From assembly GCA_964484195.1 (NCBI GenBank), contig CAZAER010000016.1:39880-103879 (forward strand): a stretch of 64,000 nucleotides of DNA, written 5' to 3'. Shown here piece by piece: positions 38,414-46,613 of this stretch; the first letter of the stretch is position 1, and each line of letters opens with the position of its first letter. Position numbers and translations under genes: made by a program. The DNA comes from JALHOP01 sp964484195. Its GTDB lineage: Bacteria > Myxococcota > XYA12-FULL-58-9 > JALHOP01. The notes under the pieces are model-generated. The model saw only the letters and a program-made list of their open reading frames with translations. It made no database searches and was not told where the DNA came from.

Positions 38414-39203
38414 ATGAACCAACTATCCGCTTTAACGAACGAGCAACTCGAACAGTCTTTGATTGCAGAAGCCCGAGACGAACGTCAGGTCATGGCTCGC
38501 GTCATCGAAAAGCTCGCCGAGGTATGCCTTCGTGATTGGCATCTCGAGCGAGGTTACGCAAAGCTCAGTGACTACTGCGCCGAAGTGCTGGGCTTCAGTC
38601 CGGACCAAGCCCTCCGCCGGGCCGCCGCCGCCCGCCTCACGCTGCGATATCCGGTGATCCCGACGCTGCTCCGTGCGGGGGAGATCTCGTTTACGACACT
38701 GCAGGTCCTCTCTCCGGTCCTCAAGACTCCCGAAGACGAGGCCAAGTTGCTCGCGGCTCGTGGCAAGACGCGCTTCGAAGTCGAGTGCATGGTCGTCGCG
38801 GAGAATCCGAGAGCCGCCGTGCGATCAAGCGTGCGACCACTCGATGGCGAGCACTTCGAGCTGCACACCGCAATCTCCGCCGAGGCTCAGGCCGCACTCA
38901 TGCGCCTTCGCGATCTCGACCGCCATGCGTTTCCCGACGGGGATGATTGCACCCGTGCATTCCGCTACCAACGTTGCCGAGCGCCGTACGCCTGACCGCG
39001 AAACGACCCGCATCATCGCGGAGCGCGATGACTACCGCTGCTGTTACACGAGTCCCGATGGGCATCGCTGCTCATCGCCTGCGTGGCTCGAACGCGACCA
39101 CAAGACTCGCTGGGCGGACGGTGGAAAAACGAGAGTGCAGAATCTGCAGCTACTCTGCAGGGCCCACAATCAATGGAAGGAACGCCAGCGCAACGCGAGG
39201 TAG
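38414..39203 (+). pseudogene. HNH endonuclease-like gene broken by a frameshift
   Basis: The first frame runs from ATG 38414, with an excellent AAGGAGA site, to TGA at 38995. It encodes the helical N-terminal part (RVIEKLAEVCLRDWHLERGYAKL...EISFTTLQVL) of the DUF222-like HNH proteins common in actinobacteria and deltaproteobacteria. The HNH nuclease part (CCYTSPDGHRC, WLERDHKTRWADGG, NLQLLCRAHNQWKERQ) continues in another frame, ending at 39203. The shift lies between about 38950 and 38990. The linker there is also shorter than usual, so a small deletion is likely. The product is probably inactive unless the shift is a sequencing error. Confidence 0.75.
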
Positions 39204-39204
39204 G

Positions 39205-39690
39205 CTAGCGATGACGTCGGCTGAGTCTGCGGCGCTTGATGCTGTCGTTTGCCGGGCTGTCGTTCTCACCCTGGAGCTGCGGGTCGACCGCGCTGGTCAT
39301 CGTGCGGTCTTGCTCGGTCACCGCGGGCTGCGCGGCCGCGACCTCGCGGACATCGGCGCGCATCAACAAGACGACGACGATGGCAATGACCAGCATGACC
39401 GCCTGGGCGATGACGACACCCATGAGCACGCCTTGGCGCTTGCGCGTACGCTCCGCGATAGCGTGCACGCCGTCGACGCGTTCCGCGACGCGCAACGAGG
39501 CGCTCGGGTCGCTGGTCGCCATCAGGTTTTCCATGCGGAAGACCGCTTCACGGCTCTGCTCGACCAGCTGACGCACTTCGGCCAAGCTCTCTTGCATCTG
39601 TTCGCGCACGTCTTCGACCGCGCCCATGAGGGCCTCGAGACGCACGTCGACGGGGGGGCTGCCTGAATCGTCGGCCATCGGGAAGCTCAT
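39205..39690 (-). CDS. Coiled-coil membrane protein of unknown function
   Basis: A 161-residue protein. Residues 15-60 form a heptad-like coiled coil (AVEDVREQMQESLAEVRQLVEQ), followed by one transmembrane helix (GVLMGVVIAQAVMLVIAIVVVLLM, about 87-110) and a charged tail. It starts 1 bp after the hemH stop, so it is likely co-transcribed with it. No enzymatic motif is visible and I do not recognise the family. An alternative start at the fifth codon (MADD) is possible. Confidence 0.7.
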   Translation of the reverse strand: MSFPMADDSGSPPVDVRLEALMGAVEDVREQMQESLAEVRQLVEQSREAVFRMENLMATSDPSASLRVAERVDGVHAIAERTRKRQGVLMGVVIAQAVMLVIAIVVVLLMRADVREVAAAQPAVTEQDRTMTSAVDPQLQGENDSPANDSIKRRRLSRRHR

Positions 39691-39691
39691 T

Positions 39692-40726
39692 TTACCCCAC
39701 CGCGAGGCTTCGGACCATGCCTTCGACAGCTTTGAGCCAGCGCGGGTGGTCGTTCAGCGACGGCACCAGGACCAGGTCTTCCCCACCCAGTGACAGCCAC
39801 TGCTCCCGCCCACGGATGCCCACTTCCTCGAGGGTCTCCAGACAGTCGGCGACGAAGGCGGGGCACATCACGGCGAGGCGTTTGACGCCCCGCGCCGCGA
39901 GCTCGGGCAGCACCAGGTCGGTGTAGGGCTTGACCCAGGGGTCCCGGCCCAACCGTGACTGGAACGACATCATGGTCCGGTCCGGCGTGAGCCCCAGCGC
40001 CTTGGTGAGAGCGACTGTGGTGTGATGGCAGTGCGACCGATAGCACTTCACGTTGGCGGGCACGCGCTGAGCGCAGCAGTCCGGTGAAGCAAGGCAATGC
40101 TTGCGTGTGGGGTCACTGGCGCGCACTTGCCGTTCCGGGAGCCCGTGATAGCTGAACAGCACCATGTCCGGCACGAAGCCGTCCAGAATCGGCCTTGCGA
40201 CCTCGGCGAACGAGGCGATGAACTCGGGATCGTCGAAGAACGGCGCGGTTATGCGCAGGTCATCGATGCCGGCGCGGCGCGCCATCTCTGACAAGCGGAC
40301 CATCGAGCTGCCGGTCGCGGCTTCGGCGTATTGCGGGTAGAGCGGGACGCCGACGATGCGCTTCACACCCCGGTCGCGCAGCTCGCGAACCGCGTCGGTG
40401 ATCGAGGGATTGCCGTAACGCATGCCGACGCGGACCAAGAAATTGGGGCCGAGGAGCGCCTGAACGCCCGCCGCGGCGCGCTGGCTGAAAACCAGGAGTG
40501 GCGAGCCCTCGGGAGTCCAAACCTTGGCGTAGGCCTCGGCGCTCTTCTTCGGGCGGGTACGCAGGATGATGCCGTGAACCAGAAGCCAGCGCTTCCACGT
40601 GGGAATGTCGATGACCTTGGGGTCCATGAGGAACTCACCCAAGTAGCGGCGCACCTCGGGGATTTTGGGGGCATCGGGTGTACCGACGTTGATGAGGACG
40701 ACGCCGACAGTTGATGCGGTAGCCAT
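39692..40726 (-). CDS. hemH: Ferrochelatase
   Basis: A 344-residue enzyme inserting Fe2+ into protoporphyrin IX, the last step of the protoporphyrin-dependent heme pathway. GVVLINVGTPDAP starts the first Rossmann half, and the catalytic His lies in LFSYHGLPERQV. TMMSFQSRLGRDPWVKPYT and CPAFVADCLETLEE are typical of the second half. Between the halves, an insert with four cysteines (CLASPDCC...CYRSHC) resembles the internal [2Fe-2S] ligand set known for some bacterial ferrochelatases. The gene is divergent from the UPF1-like helicase with only 23 bp between starts. Confidence 0.94.
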   Translation of the reverse strand: MATASTVGVVLINVGTPDAPKIPEVRRYLGEFLMDPKVIDIPTWKRWLLVHGIILRTRPKKSAEAYAKVWTPEGSPLLVFSQRAAAGVQALLGPNFLVRVGMRYGNPSITDAVRELRDRGVKRIVGVPLYPQYAEAATGSSMVRLSEMARRAGIDDLRITAPFFDDPEFIASFAEVARPILDGFVPDMVLFSYHGLPERQVRASDPTRKHCLASPDCCAQRVPANVKCYRSHCHHTTVALTKALGLTPDRTMMSFQSRLGRDPWVKPYTDLVLPELAARGVKRLAVMCPAFVADCLETLEEVGIRGREQWLSLGGEDLVLVPSLNDHPRWLKAVEGMVRSLAVG

Positions 40727-40749
40727 GGCCGACGCGCTACATAACGCGC

Positions 40750-42657
40750 GTGCCCTACGACGTCACGCATTTCGACCAGCTGAGCCGACTTCTCGAGCTC
40801 GAGCGAGCCGAGGAAGAAAGCCGTCACCGCGCGCTCCTGGATGGCACGAGCGACGCCGAGCTCGTGCGTCTCGGCCTGCGCCTCACCGAGCTCGAAGCGC
40901 ACGAGGAATCTGTCGGTTTTGGCGGACGGGTCATCATCACCCTGCAACGCGCCGGCAACACCGACCTGGGCGACGGATTCGATCCCGGCGCCGTCGTCGA
41001 GCTCCGGCCGAAACGCAGCGAAACCGCGGTGACATGGAAAGCCATCGTGGCGCGAAGGCGCACCGGCAGCATCGCCCTCGCGTTCGACGAGCCCCCCGGT
41101 GAAGAGATCTGGAACGGCCGCCTGACCCTCACCATCCTTCCCAACGACGTGACCTACCGCAGAGCCCGAGCGGCGCTCGCCGAGGTCCGGGCCATGGAGA
41201 AGGGTAACGCCCGGCGCCGTCGCGACGTCATCCTCGGAGAGGCCGAGCCACGCACGACGACTCCGGACGAGCGTCCGCTCGAGCGTCCACTGAACGCCGA
41301 ACAGGCGCTCGCAGTCACTGGCTGTTTGGCTGCTGACGACGTCTTCTTGGTTCATGGGCCGCCGGGCACGGGCAAGAGCACGGTCCTGGCCGAGGTCGCG
41401 GTTCAAGCGGTGCGGCGCGGCCGGCGTGTGCTGGCTACCGCCGCGAGCAACCCGGCGGTCGATCACTTGGTTTCGATCTGCGCGGCGCAGGGCCTCGATG
41501 TCGTACGTATCGGCCACCCCGCACGGGTCGCCGAGCGCCTCCATCCTCACGTGCTCGACGTGCGCCTCGAGGAGCATCCCGACGTCATCGTCGCCCGCGA
41601 TCTGTTCGAGCAGGCCCTCGCGGCCAAAGGTTACGCACGCCGTCAGCGTCAGCGAGGCCGCAGTCAGGAGCGCTTCGCCAACGCACGGGAGGCGAACGCC
41701 GAAGCCGCGAGCCTCTTCAAAGACGCGCGCATCCTCGAGCGCCGAGCCGCGAAAGCCATCCTCGACGACGCCGACGTCATCTGCGCGACACTCACCGCGC
41801 TCGGTGGCTCGGAGCTCGCCGACGAGCGCTTCGATCTCGCGCTCCTCGACGAGGCGACACAGGCCATCGAGCCGCTGGCGTTACTCGCCTTTCTCAAGGC
41901 CGACCGCTTGGTGCTCGCGGGCGACCACAAGCAGCTCGGGCCCACCGTCCTTTCTCAGAAGGCGGCGCGTGAGGGGCTCGCGGTCAGCCTCTTCGTGCGC
42001 TTGCTCGAAGCACACGGCGATCAGGTGAAAGTGATGCTGCGCGAGCAGTACCGCATGCACGACGCCATCATGGCCTATCCTTCGGCGACGATGTACGGCG
42101 GGGAGCTGCGCGCTCATCCGAGCGTCGCCGGCCGGCGACTCGGTGAGCTCCTCACCGATGCCGAAGGATTCGATGACGCCGCGCTCGTCTTCATCGACAC
42201 CGCCGGCAAAGGCTTCGACGAAGAGCGTCCGGAAGGCAGCGAGAGCCTCGCAAACCCCGGCGAGGCCGACTTGGTCGCGGGCTACGTGCGTGGCGTCCTC
42301 GATCGCGGACTACCGCCGGACGCCGTCTCGGTCATCGCACCGTATTCGGCGCAGGTCGCGGCGCTGAAGGCACGTATCCAAGGGGTGGCCATCGACACGG
42401 TCGACGCCTTCCAGGGCCGCGAGAACGAGCTCGTCGTCGTTTCGCTGACGCGCGGCAACGCCATCGGCGACATCGGCTTCCTCGCGGACGTCAACCGCAT
42501 GAACGTGGCGATGACGCGCGCCAAGCGGCAGCTGGTCGTCGTCGGCGATAGCGGAACGATCTCCGGGCACCCCTTCTATGCCGGGTTCATCGAGCACAGC
42601 CAGAGCAGCGGCGCCTACCGCTCGGCGTGGGAGCTTCCTAGCCTTGAGTCAGGATGA
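40750..42657 (+). CDS. UPF1/IGHMBP2-like superfamily 1B helicase
   Basis: A 635-residue SF1B helicase. An N-terminal beta-barrel-type domain (residues about 50-150) precedes Walker A GPPGTGKS (about 201), LLDEATQAIEP (motif II), GDHKQLGPTV (III), REQYRMHDAIM (IV), VDAFQGRENELVVVS (V) and NVAMTRAKRQLVVVGD (VI). The domain order matches the IGHMBP2/UPF1 group, which acts 5'-3' on DNA or RNA. It starts at GTG. The 3' end overlaps the convergent map gene by 20 bp. The cellular target is unknown. Confidence 0.9.
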   Translation: MPYDVTHFDQLSRLLELERAEEESRHRALLDGTSDAELVRLGLRLTELEAHEESVGFGGRVIITLQRAGNTDLGDGFDPGAVVELRPKRSETAVTWKAIVARRRTGSIALAFDEPPGEEIWNGRLTLTILPNDVTYRRARAALAEVRAMEKGNARRRRDVILGEAEPRTTTPDERPLERPLNAEQALAVTGCLAADDVFLVHGPPGTGKSTVLAEVAVQAVRRGRRVLATAASNPAVDHLVSICAAQGLDVVRIGHPARVAERLHPHVLDVRLEEHPDVIVARDLFEQALAAKGYARRQRQRGRSQERFANAREANAEAASLFKDARILERRAAKAILDDADVICATLTALGGSELADERFDLALLDEATQAIEPLALLAFLKADRLVLAGDHKQLGPTVLSQKAAREGLAVSLFVRLLEAHGDQVKVMLREQYRMHDAIMAYPSATMYGGELRAHPSVAGRRLGELLTDAEGFDDAALVFIDTAGKGFDEERPEGSESLANPGEADLVAGYVRGVLDRGLPPDAVSVIAPYSAQVAALKARIQGVAIDTVDAFQGRENELVVVSLTRGNAIGDIGFLADVNRMNVAMTRAKRQLVVVGDSGTISGHPFYAGFIEHSQSSGAYRSAWELPSLESG

Positions 42658-43387
42658 TCGGCGCGCCGTCGGTGACGACCATGGTGTGCTCGAACTGCGC
42701 CGAGCGGCGTCCGGGCTTGTTGAGTAGCGTCCAGCCGTCGTCGGCCTCGCGCGCCCAGGTCGACGGGCCGGTGCTGAAGAAGGGCTCGATGGTGATGACC
42801 TGTCCGAGCTCGAAACGGCGGTGGTCGTTGGGGTCGTTGTAGCCCGCGATGAACTCGGGTTGCTCGTGCAGGCCCTTGCCGATGCCATGGCCACCGAGAT
42901 TCTTGATGACTCCGAAGCCGCCGCGGTCTGCTTGCGCTTGGAGGATACGGCCTACCTCGTTGAAGCGACGCTCGGCGCGCACGGCTTCGAGCGCGCGGTC
43001 GAGCGCGGTGCGGGTCGATTCGCAAAGCTTGGTGATCTTCGGATCGTAGGGAGGCATTTGCAGCGTGGCGCCGGTGTCCGAGAAGTAGCCGTCCATTTCG
43101 GCGGACACGTCGATGTTCACCACGTCACCCGCTTCGATGAGACGGTTGCCCGGGATGCCGTGGGCGATCTCTTCGTTGATGCTGATGCAGGTGGCGCCCG
43201 GGAAATCATAGACCACGCGCGGGGCGGAGCGAGCGCCCTCACGCTTCAGGCAGGCCTCTCCGAAGGCGTCGAGCTCGCGTGTGCTCATGCCGATCTGGAC
43301 GTGCTCGAGCATGGCGTCGCGGACGCGCGCGACGACGCTGCCAATCCGCCGCAGCGCTTCCAGCTCTTTGTCGTTCGAGATCGTCAT
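42638..43387 (-). CDS. map: Methionine aminopeptidase, type I
   Basis: A 249-residue pita-bread-fold metalloprotease removing N-terminal methionine from nascent proteins. Metal ligands are visible: NIDVSAEMDGYFSDTG (two Asp), GHGIGKGLHEQPE (His), ITIEPFFS (Glu) and QFEHTMVVT (Glu). Substrate-binding His is in EEIAHGIPG. The length is normal and there is no N-terminal SH3 or zinc extension. It lies 42 bp downstream of the alanine-rich unknown gene on the same strand, although the functional link is not obvious. Confidence 0.95.
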   Translation of the reverse strand: MTISNDKELEALRRIGSVVARVRDAMLEHVQIGMSTRELDAFGEACLKREGARSAPRVVYDFPGATCISINEEIAHGIPGNRLIEAGDVVNIDVSAEMDGYFSDTGATLQMPPYDPKITKLCESTRTALDRALEAVRAERRFNEVGRILQAQADRGGFGVIKNLGGHGIGKGLHEQPEFIAGYNDPNDHRRFELGQVITIEPFFSTGPSTWAREADDGWTLLNKPGRRSAQFEHTMVVTDGAPIILTQG

Positions 43388-43429
43388 GACTAGGCACCGA
43401 CGTTAGCACACCGGCACCGGACCCGGCGA

Positions 43430-44326
43430 TCAGATACGGGTGATGGTCGTCGTGATCTGGGTCTGACGCTCGGCGTGCTCGGTCAGAATCTTGAGAGCGA
43501 GCTTCATGCCTTCTTTGGCTTCGTCGTAGTTCTGCTTGGCGTTCTCGATGCCCTGCTCGAACACCTCTTGCATCATTTGGTGACGCATACCGCGCAGCTT
43601 GAGCTCGTCGGCCTCGCGTTGCGGGCCCGCGGTCTTGTTCAAATATTGGCCAGTCGCGCTCACCAGCTGGTTCGCTGCTTGGCTGACCGCGACACCCATG
43701 TTCTCGCTGCCGGCCGCCGAGCCGTACTGGGAGCCGGCGTAAGACGCCGCGGCCGCGGCGACACTCATGGTCAAGTTGAACCCAGAGGACCGACGTTCGG
43801 CGCCGTTCTGCGCCTCCATGGTGCCCATCTCGGCGCGCTTTGCTTCGAGCTTGCCCGACTGCTGGGCGTTGCGCAGGCGCTTCGCCAGACCCATGTCGGT
43901 TTGCGAGGTGCGGGCCATCTCGGTCAGCGCTTCCCACATCAAGGCGGCATCGCCGTCGTGCGTGCGCTCGAGGTAGTCGTCGAGGGCATTGCGCTCGGCC
44001 CGTCCGAGGACGTGCGCCCCCGAGGATGGAAGCGGCGGCGGGTTGTCGAAAATGGCTCGAAGCTGGGGGTCATCGGTGGTGCCGCTGATGCGTTCCGCAC
44101 GATCGACGGGTGCGGTGGGCTGCGTGCTCCCAACGCTTACCCGGCCGGTGCCCGTGCCGGCGGTGGTGCCACGCATGGTCTCGAGGGCGCCGGTGCCGGT
44201 GGGGATGCGTACGGGGCCACGGGAGGCCGAAACCTGGGCGCCGGTGTCGACATCGAGCTGGCGTCGCGTGGTCCCGTTGGGGTCCACGGTCGTGTTCCGG
44301 GGCCCAAGCTCTCTGATGTTAGCCAT
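43430..44326 (-). CDS. Unknown Ala-rich protein with C-terminal coiled coil
   Basis: A 298-residue protein without signal peptide. A disordered Thr/Gly/Pro-rich N-terminus (residues 1-90) is followed by a helical part and an Ala/Gly-rich hydrophobic stretch (MSVAAAAASYAGSQYG, about 185-205). A long amphipathic helix region ends ERQTQITTTITRI. This order (flexible N-terminus, hydrophobic middle, C-terminal coiled coil) is loosely that of type III secretion translocators, but no secretion genes are in the window and no motif proves it. It is transcribed toward map, and 209 bp separate it from the next divergent gene. Confidence 0.65.
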   Translation of the reverse strand: MANIRELGPRNTTVDPNGTTRRQLDVDTGAQVSASRGPVRIPTGTGALETMRGTTAGTGTGRVSVGSTQPTAPVDRAERISGTTDDPQLRAIFDNPPPLPSSGAHVLGRAERNALDDYLERTHDGDAALMWEALTEMARTSQTDMGLAKRLRNAQQSGKLEAKRAEMGTMEAQNGAERRSSGFNLTMSVAAAAASYAGSQYGSAAGSENMGVAVSQAANQLVSATGQYLNKTAGPQREADELKLRGMRHQMMQEVFEQGIENAKQNYDEAKEGMKLALKILTEHAERQTQITTTITRI

Positions 44327-44535
44327 GACTGTACTTATCCGTTAGCGCGGCGCCCCGGTGATTATCTCGTTCTGCCAATACGTCATCACTAGGGAATCGA
44401 CGGCGCAGTCGCGGCGCTACGGTTCGACACAACTGGCCGAGCCGCCTGCCGATGATGGGAGCACGGTCGTATCGGCCATCAGCCCGAGCTGCGTCTTTTC
44501 GAGCAGTTAGAGGGGCTGGGACGGGACAGCGGGCA

Positions 44536-44880
44536 ATGCGTAACACGGCGAGCGAGAGCGGTATGTGCGAGCTTTGTTGCAAGCTCATCAACTCGGAGGA
44601 CGAGGTGGTGGGTGTGGATCTGGTGGCAGAGCGCATGCCATCGACGGGGACCTCCAAGGCTCACCGTCATTGCGCTTCGCTTTCGGTAAGCCTGGGCTCA
44701 CTGGCAGAGGCTCGGCAGCTCCTGGCGCCGCGCACCAGCCGCCAGCTGCTCTCGCCCGATCAGCCCGTGCGCCGTGAAGCGCGCACCATCACCATTCGCC
44801 CGGCCCGCGTGGTCATCAACACCATGCACACCGGCGCCCTCTTCACTCCCGGGCAGCGGACCGCGACCCGGCCGGCGTAA
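44536..44880 (+). CDS. Small Cys-containing unknown protein
   Basis: A 114-residue protein. Near the N-terminus CELCCKLI and later a HRHC motif could form a zinc or metal site (CxxC ... HxxC). The rest is Ser/Arg-rich with a beta-type tail (TITIRPARVVIN). The ATG at 44536 is chosen as the first start close to the Cys motif, but its ribosome site is weak and longer in-frame starts exist. I do not recognise the family. It precedes the redox gene on the same strand by about 90 bp. Confidence 0.5.
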   Translation: MRNTASESGMCELCCKLINSEDEVVGVDLVAERMPSTGTSKAHRHCASLSVSLGSLAEARQLLAPRTSRQLLSPDQPVRREARTITIRPARVVINTMHTGALFTPGQRTATRPA

Positions 44881-44968
44881 TCTGCCGCACGGGAAATAGC
44901 GCGGCCGGCGTACGGGTTCCGGTTGGCATGGCATGGCCAGCCGCCCCACTCGTGCTACAAGCGGCGCC

Positions 44969-46144
44969 ATGACGCCCAGACACCGACGCGCGGCTGTCGC
45001 GCTTCTCGCCCTGGCGGCCTTGGGCTGCCTGGACACGGTGTACTTGCTCGTCGAGCACATCCAGATCCGCGCCACGGGCATGGGATCGGGCGCGTGTGAC
45101 GTCAACGAGCGCTTCAATTGCGCGGCCGCGGCACTCTCGAGCTACGCCGAGCTCTACGGCATACCGATCGCTGGTCTGGGCCTCGGGTATTACATCGGCT
45201 TCGCCGTCCTCGTGGTCATGGCGATGGCCTCGGAGGCTCGCCGAGGGGTCATCGTGCCGGCCCTCATCGCCCTGACAGGGCTCGCCACCTCGTATTCGAT
45301 CTTCCTCTTGGTGGTGTCACTCACGCGCCTCGCCGCGGTCTGCCCGGCGTGCAGCGTCACCTACGCCGTGAATCTCGCCACCTTCGTGGGGACGCTCTAC
45401 TGGGCGACGCCGAACCTCGGCGAGAGCTTGCGCGCTTTCGAGCGTCGCGTGAGCGAGTCCGTGGCGCCCATCGCTTGTTTCGGTCTCGTTCTGATTGCCG
45501 TCACCGCTACAGCGACCGTCTGGTCGCACCGCCCGATCGCCGCCCCTCCGCAGGCTGCAGCGCCGGCCGCGCCCAAGCCCCCGGCGCTATCTCCCGCCGA
45601 GGTGACCGCGATAGCGCACGCTGCCTACGCACCGTCGATGGGCCCCGCTTCGGCCAACGTGGTGATCACCGTGTTTTCGGACTTCGAATGTCCGCACTGC
45701 GCGAGGTTCGCCGCAACCCTGCGCCGTCTGCACCGCAACTACGGCGACGCGCTACGCGTCGAGTACCGTAACTATCCCTTGCCCATGCACAAGAACGCCG
45801 AGCTCGCGGCGCGCCTCGGGGTGTGCGCCGAGCGCCAGGGCAAGTTCTGGGGCTTCCATGACCTCGTGTTCGAGAAACAAGATCAGCTCACGCTCGAGTC
45901 CCTCGCGGAGATAGCGGATGACGCCGGTGTCGACGCGCGCGCCGCCATGAGCTGCTCCACGCTTCCGGACGTGCAGCAAATCATCGCCGCCGACATCGCC
46001 GCCGGCGAGAAGCTCGGGATCGAAGGCACACCTGCATTCGTGCTGAATGGTGAGCTGACGGTAGGCGCGGTCATCTACGACGAGCTCGAGCGGCGCATCG
46101 GCAAGCTGTTGCAGAGCAACGAGCGCGCGCAGCTCGCCCCTTGA
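44969..46144 (+). CDS. VKOR-DsbA fusion thiol oxidase
   Basis: A 391-residue inner-membrane protein joining two disulfide-forming modules. The N-terminal bacterial VKOR domain (four or five helices) has loop cysteines in CDVNERFNCAAA and the quinone-proximal pair CPAC (residues about 125-128). After a membrane segment and a Pro/Ala linker comes a thioredoxin-fold DsbA domain with FECPHC (Cys about 241 and 244) and a cis-Pro in IEGTPAFVLNG. It should oxidise periplasmic thiols and pass electrons to quinone in one polypeptide. The ATG at 44969 puts the first helix at the N-terminus. It is convergent with the DCC-family gene. Confidence 0.9.
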   Translation: MTPRHRRAAVALLALAALGCLDTVYLLVEHIQIRATGMGSGACDVNERFNCAAAALSSYAELYGIPIAGLGLGYYIGFAVLVVMAMASEARRGVIVPALIALTGLATSYSIFLLVVSLTRLAAVCPACSVTYAVNLATFVGTLYWATPNLGESLRAFERRVSESVAPIACFGLVLIAVTATATVWSHRPIAAPPQAAAPAAPKPPALSPAEVTAIAHAAYAPSMGPASANVVITVFSDFECPHCARFAATLRRLHRNYGDALRVEYRNYPLPMHKNAELAARLGVCAERQGKFWGFHDLVFEKQDQLTLESLAEIADDAGVDARAAMSCSTLPDVQQIIAADIAAGEKLGIEGTPAFVLNGELTVGAVIYDELERRIGKLLQSNERAQLAP

Positions 46145-46154
46145 GCGCTGCCTC

Positions 46155-46577
46155 CTAGTCGACGGTAGCGTCCAAGAAGCGTGCCTGGTCTTCCCGTGAG
46201 GGCACCGGACACGCCGCGAATTTGCCGAAGGCGCGATAGCGGAAACGTGCCACGACGTCGTAGATGACATCCGCGATGACGGACGGAACGAGACGTAAGA
46301 GCAACACCAGCGGCCAGGCCTTGCCGAGCATTGCGAACACCGTGAGCGCGGCGCGGCTCTTGGCCTCGAGATGCTCGTGCGGAGTGCCGTAACCCACGAC
46401 CAAGTAGAAGGTATCGAGTCGCGCCGGATCGCGGCCGTAGGTGTTCAAGATGCGACGCGCGACCTCGCTCTGCAGCGGGGCGAAGCGGAAGGCCTGACGC
46501 CGATCGCGCCGCAGCACGAAGCGTACGAGGCGGTCACAGAGACCGCAGACTCCGTCGTACAAGATCACCGCTGGCAT
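46155..46577 (-). CDS. DCC-family thiol-disulfide oxidoreductase-like (DUF393)
   Basis: A 140-residue protein with the family signature DGVCGLCDRLVRF at residues 8-20 (the CxxC of DCC proteins), FRFAPLQSE and a conserved downstream block (VVARFRYRAFGK). A thioredoxin-like redox role is proposed for the family but not well proven. It is convergent with the VKOR-DsbA gene, 10 bp apart. Confidence 0.88.
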   Translation of the reverse strand: MPAVILYDGVCGLCDRLVRFVLRRDRRQAFRFAPLQSEVARRILNTYGRDPARLDTFYLVVGYGTPHEHLEAKSRAALTVFAMLGKAWPLVLLLRLVPSVIADVIYDVVARFRYRAFGKFAACPVPSREDQARFLDATVD

Positions 46578-46613
46578 GAGCGCCAGTGTCGCTCGCCGCG
46601 CGCGCGAAGTCGA

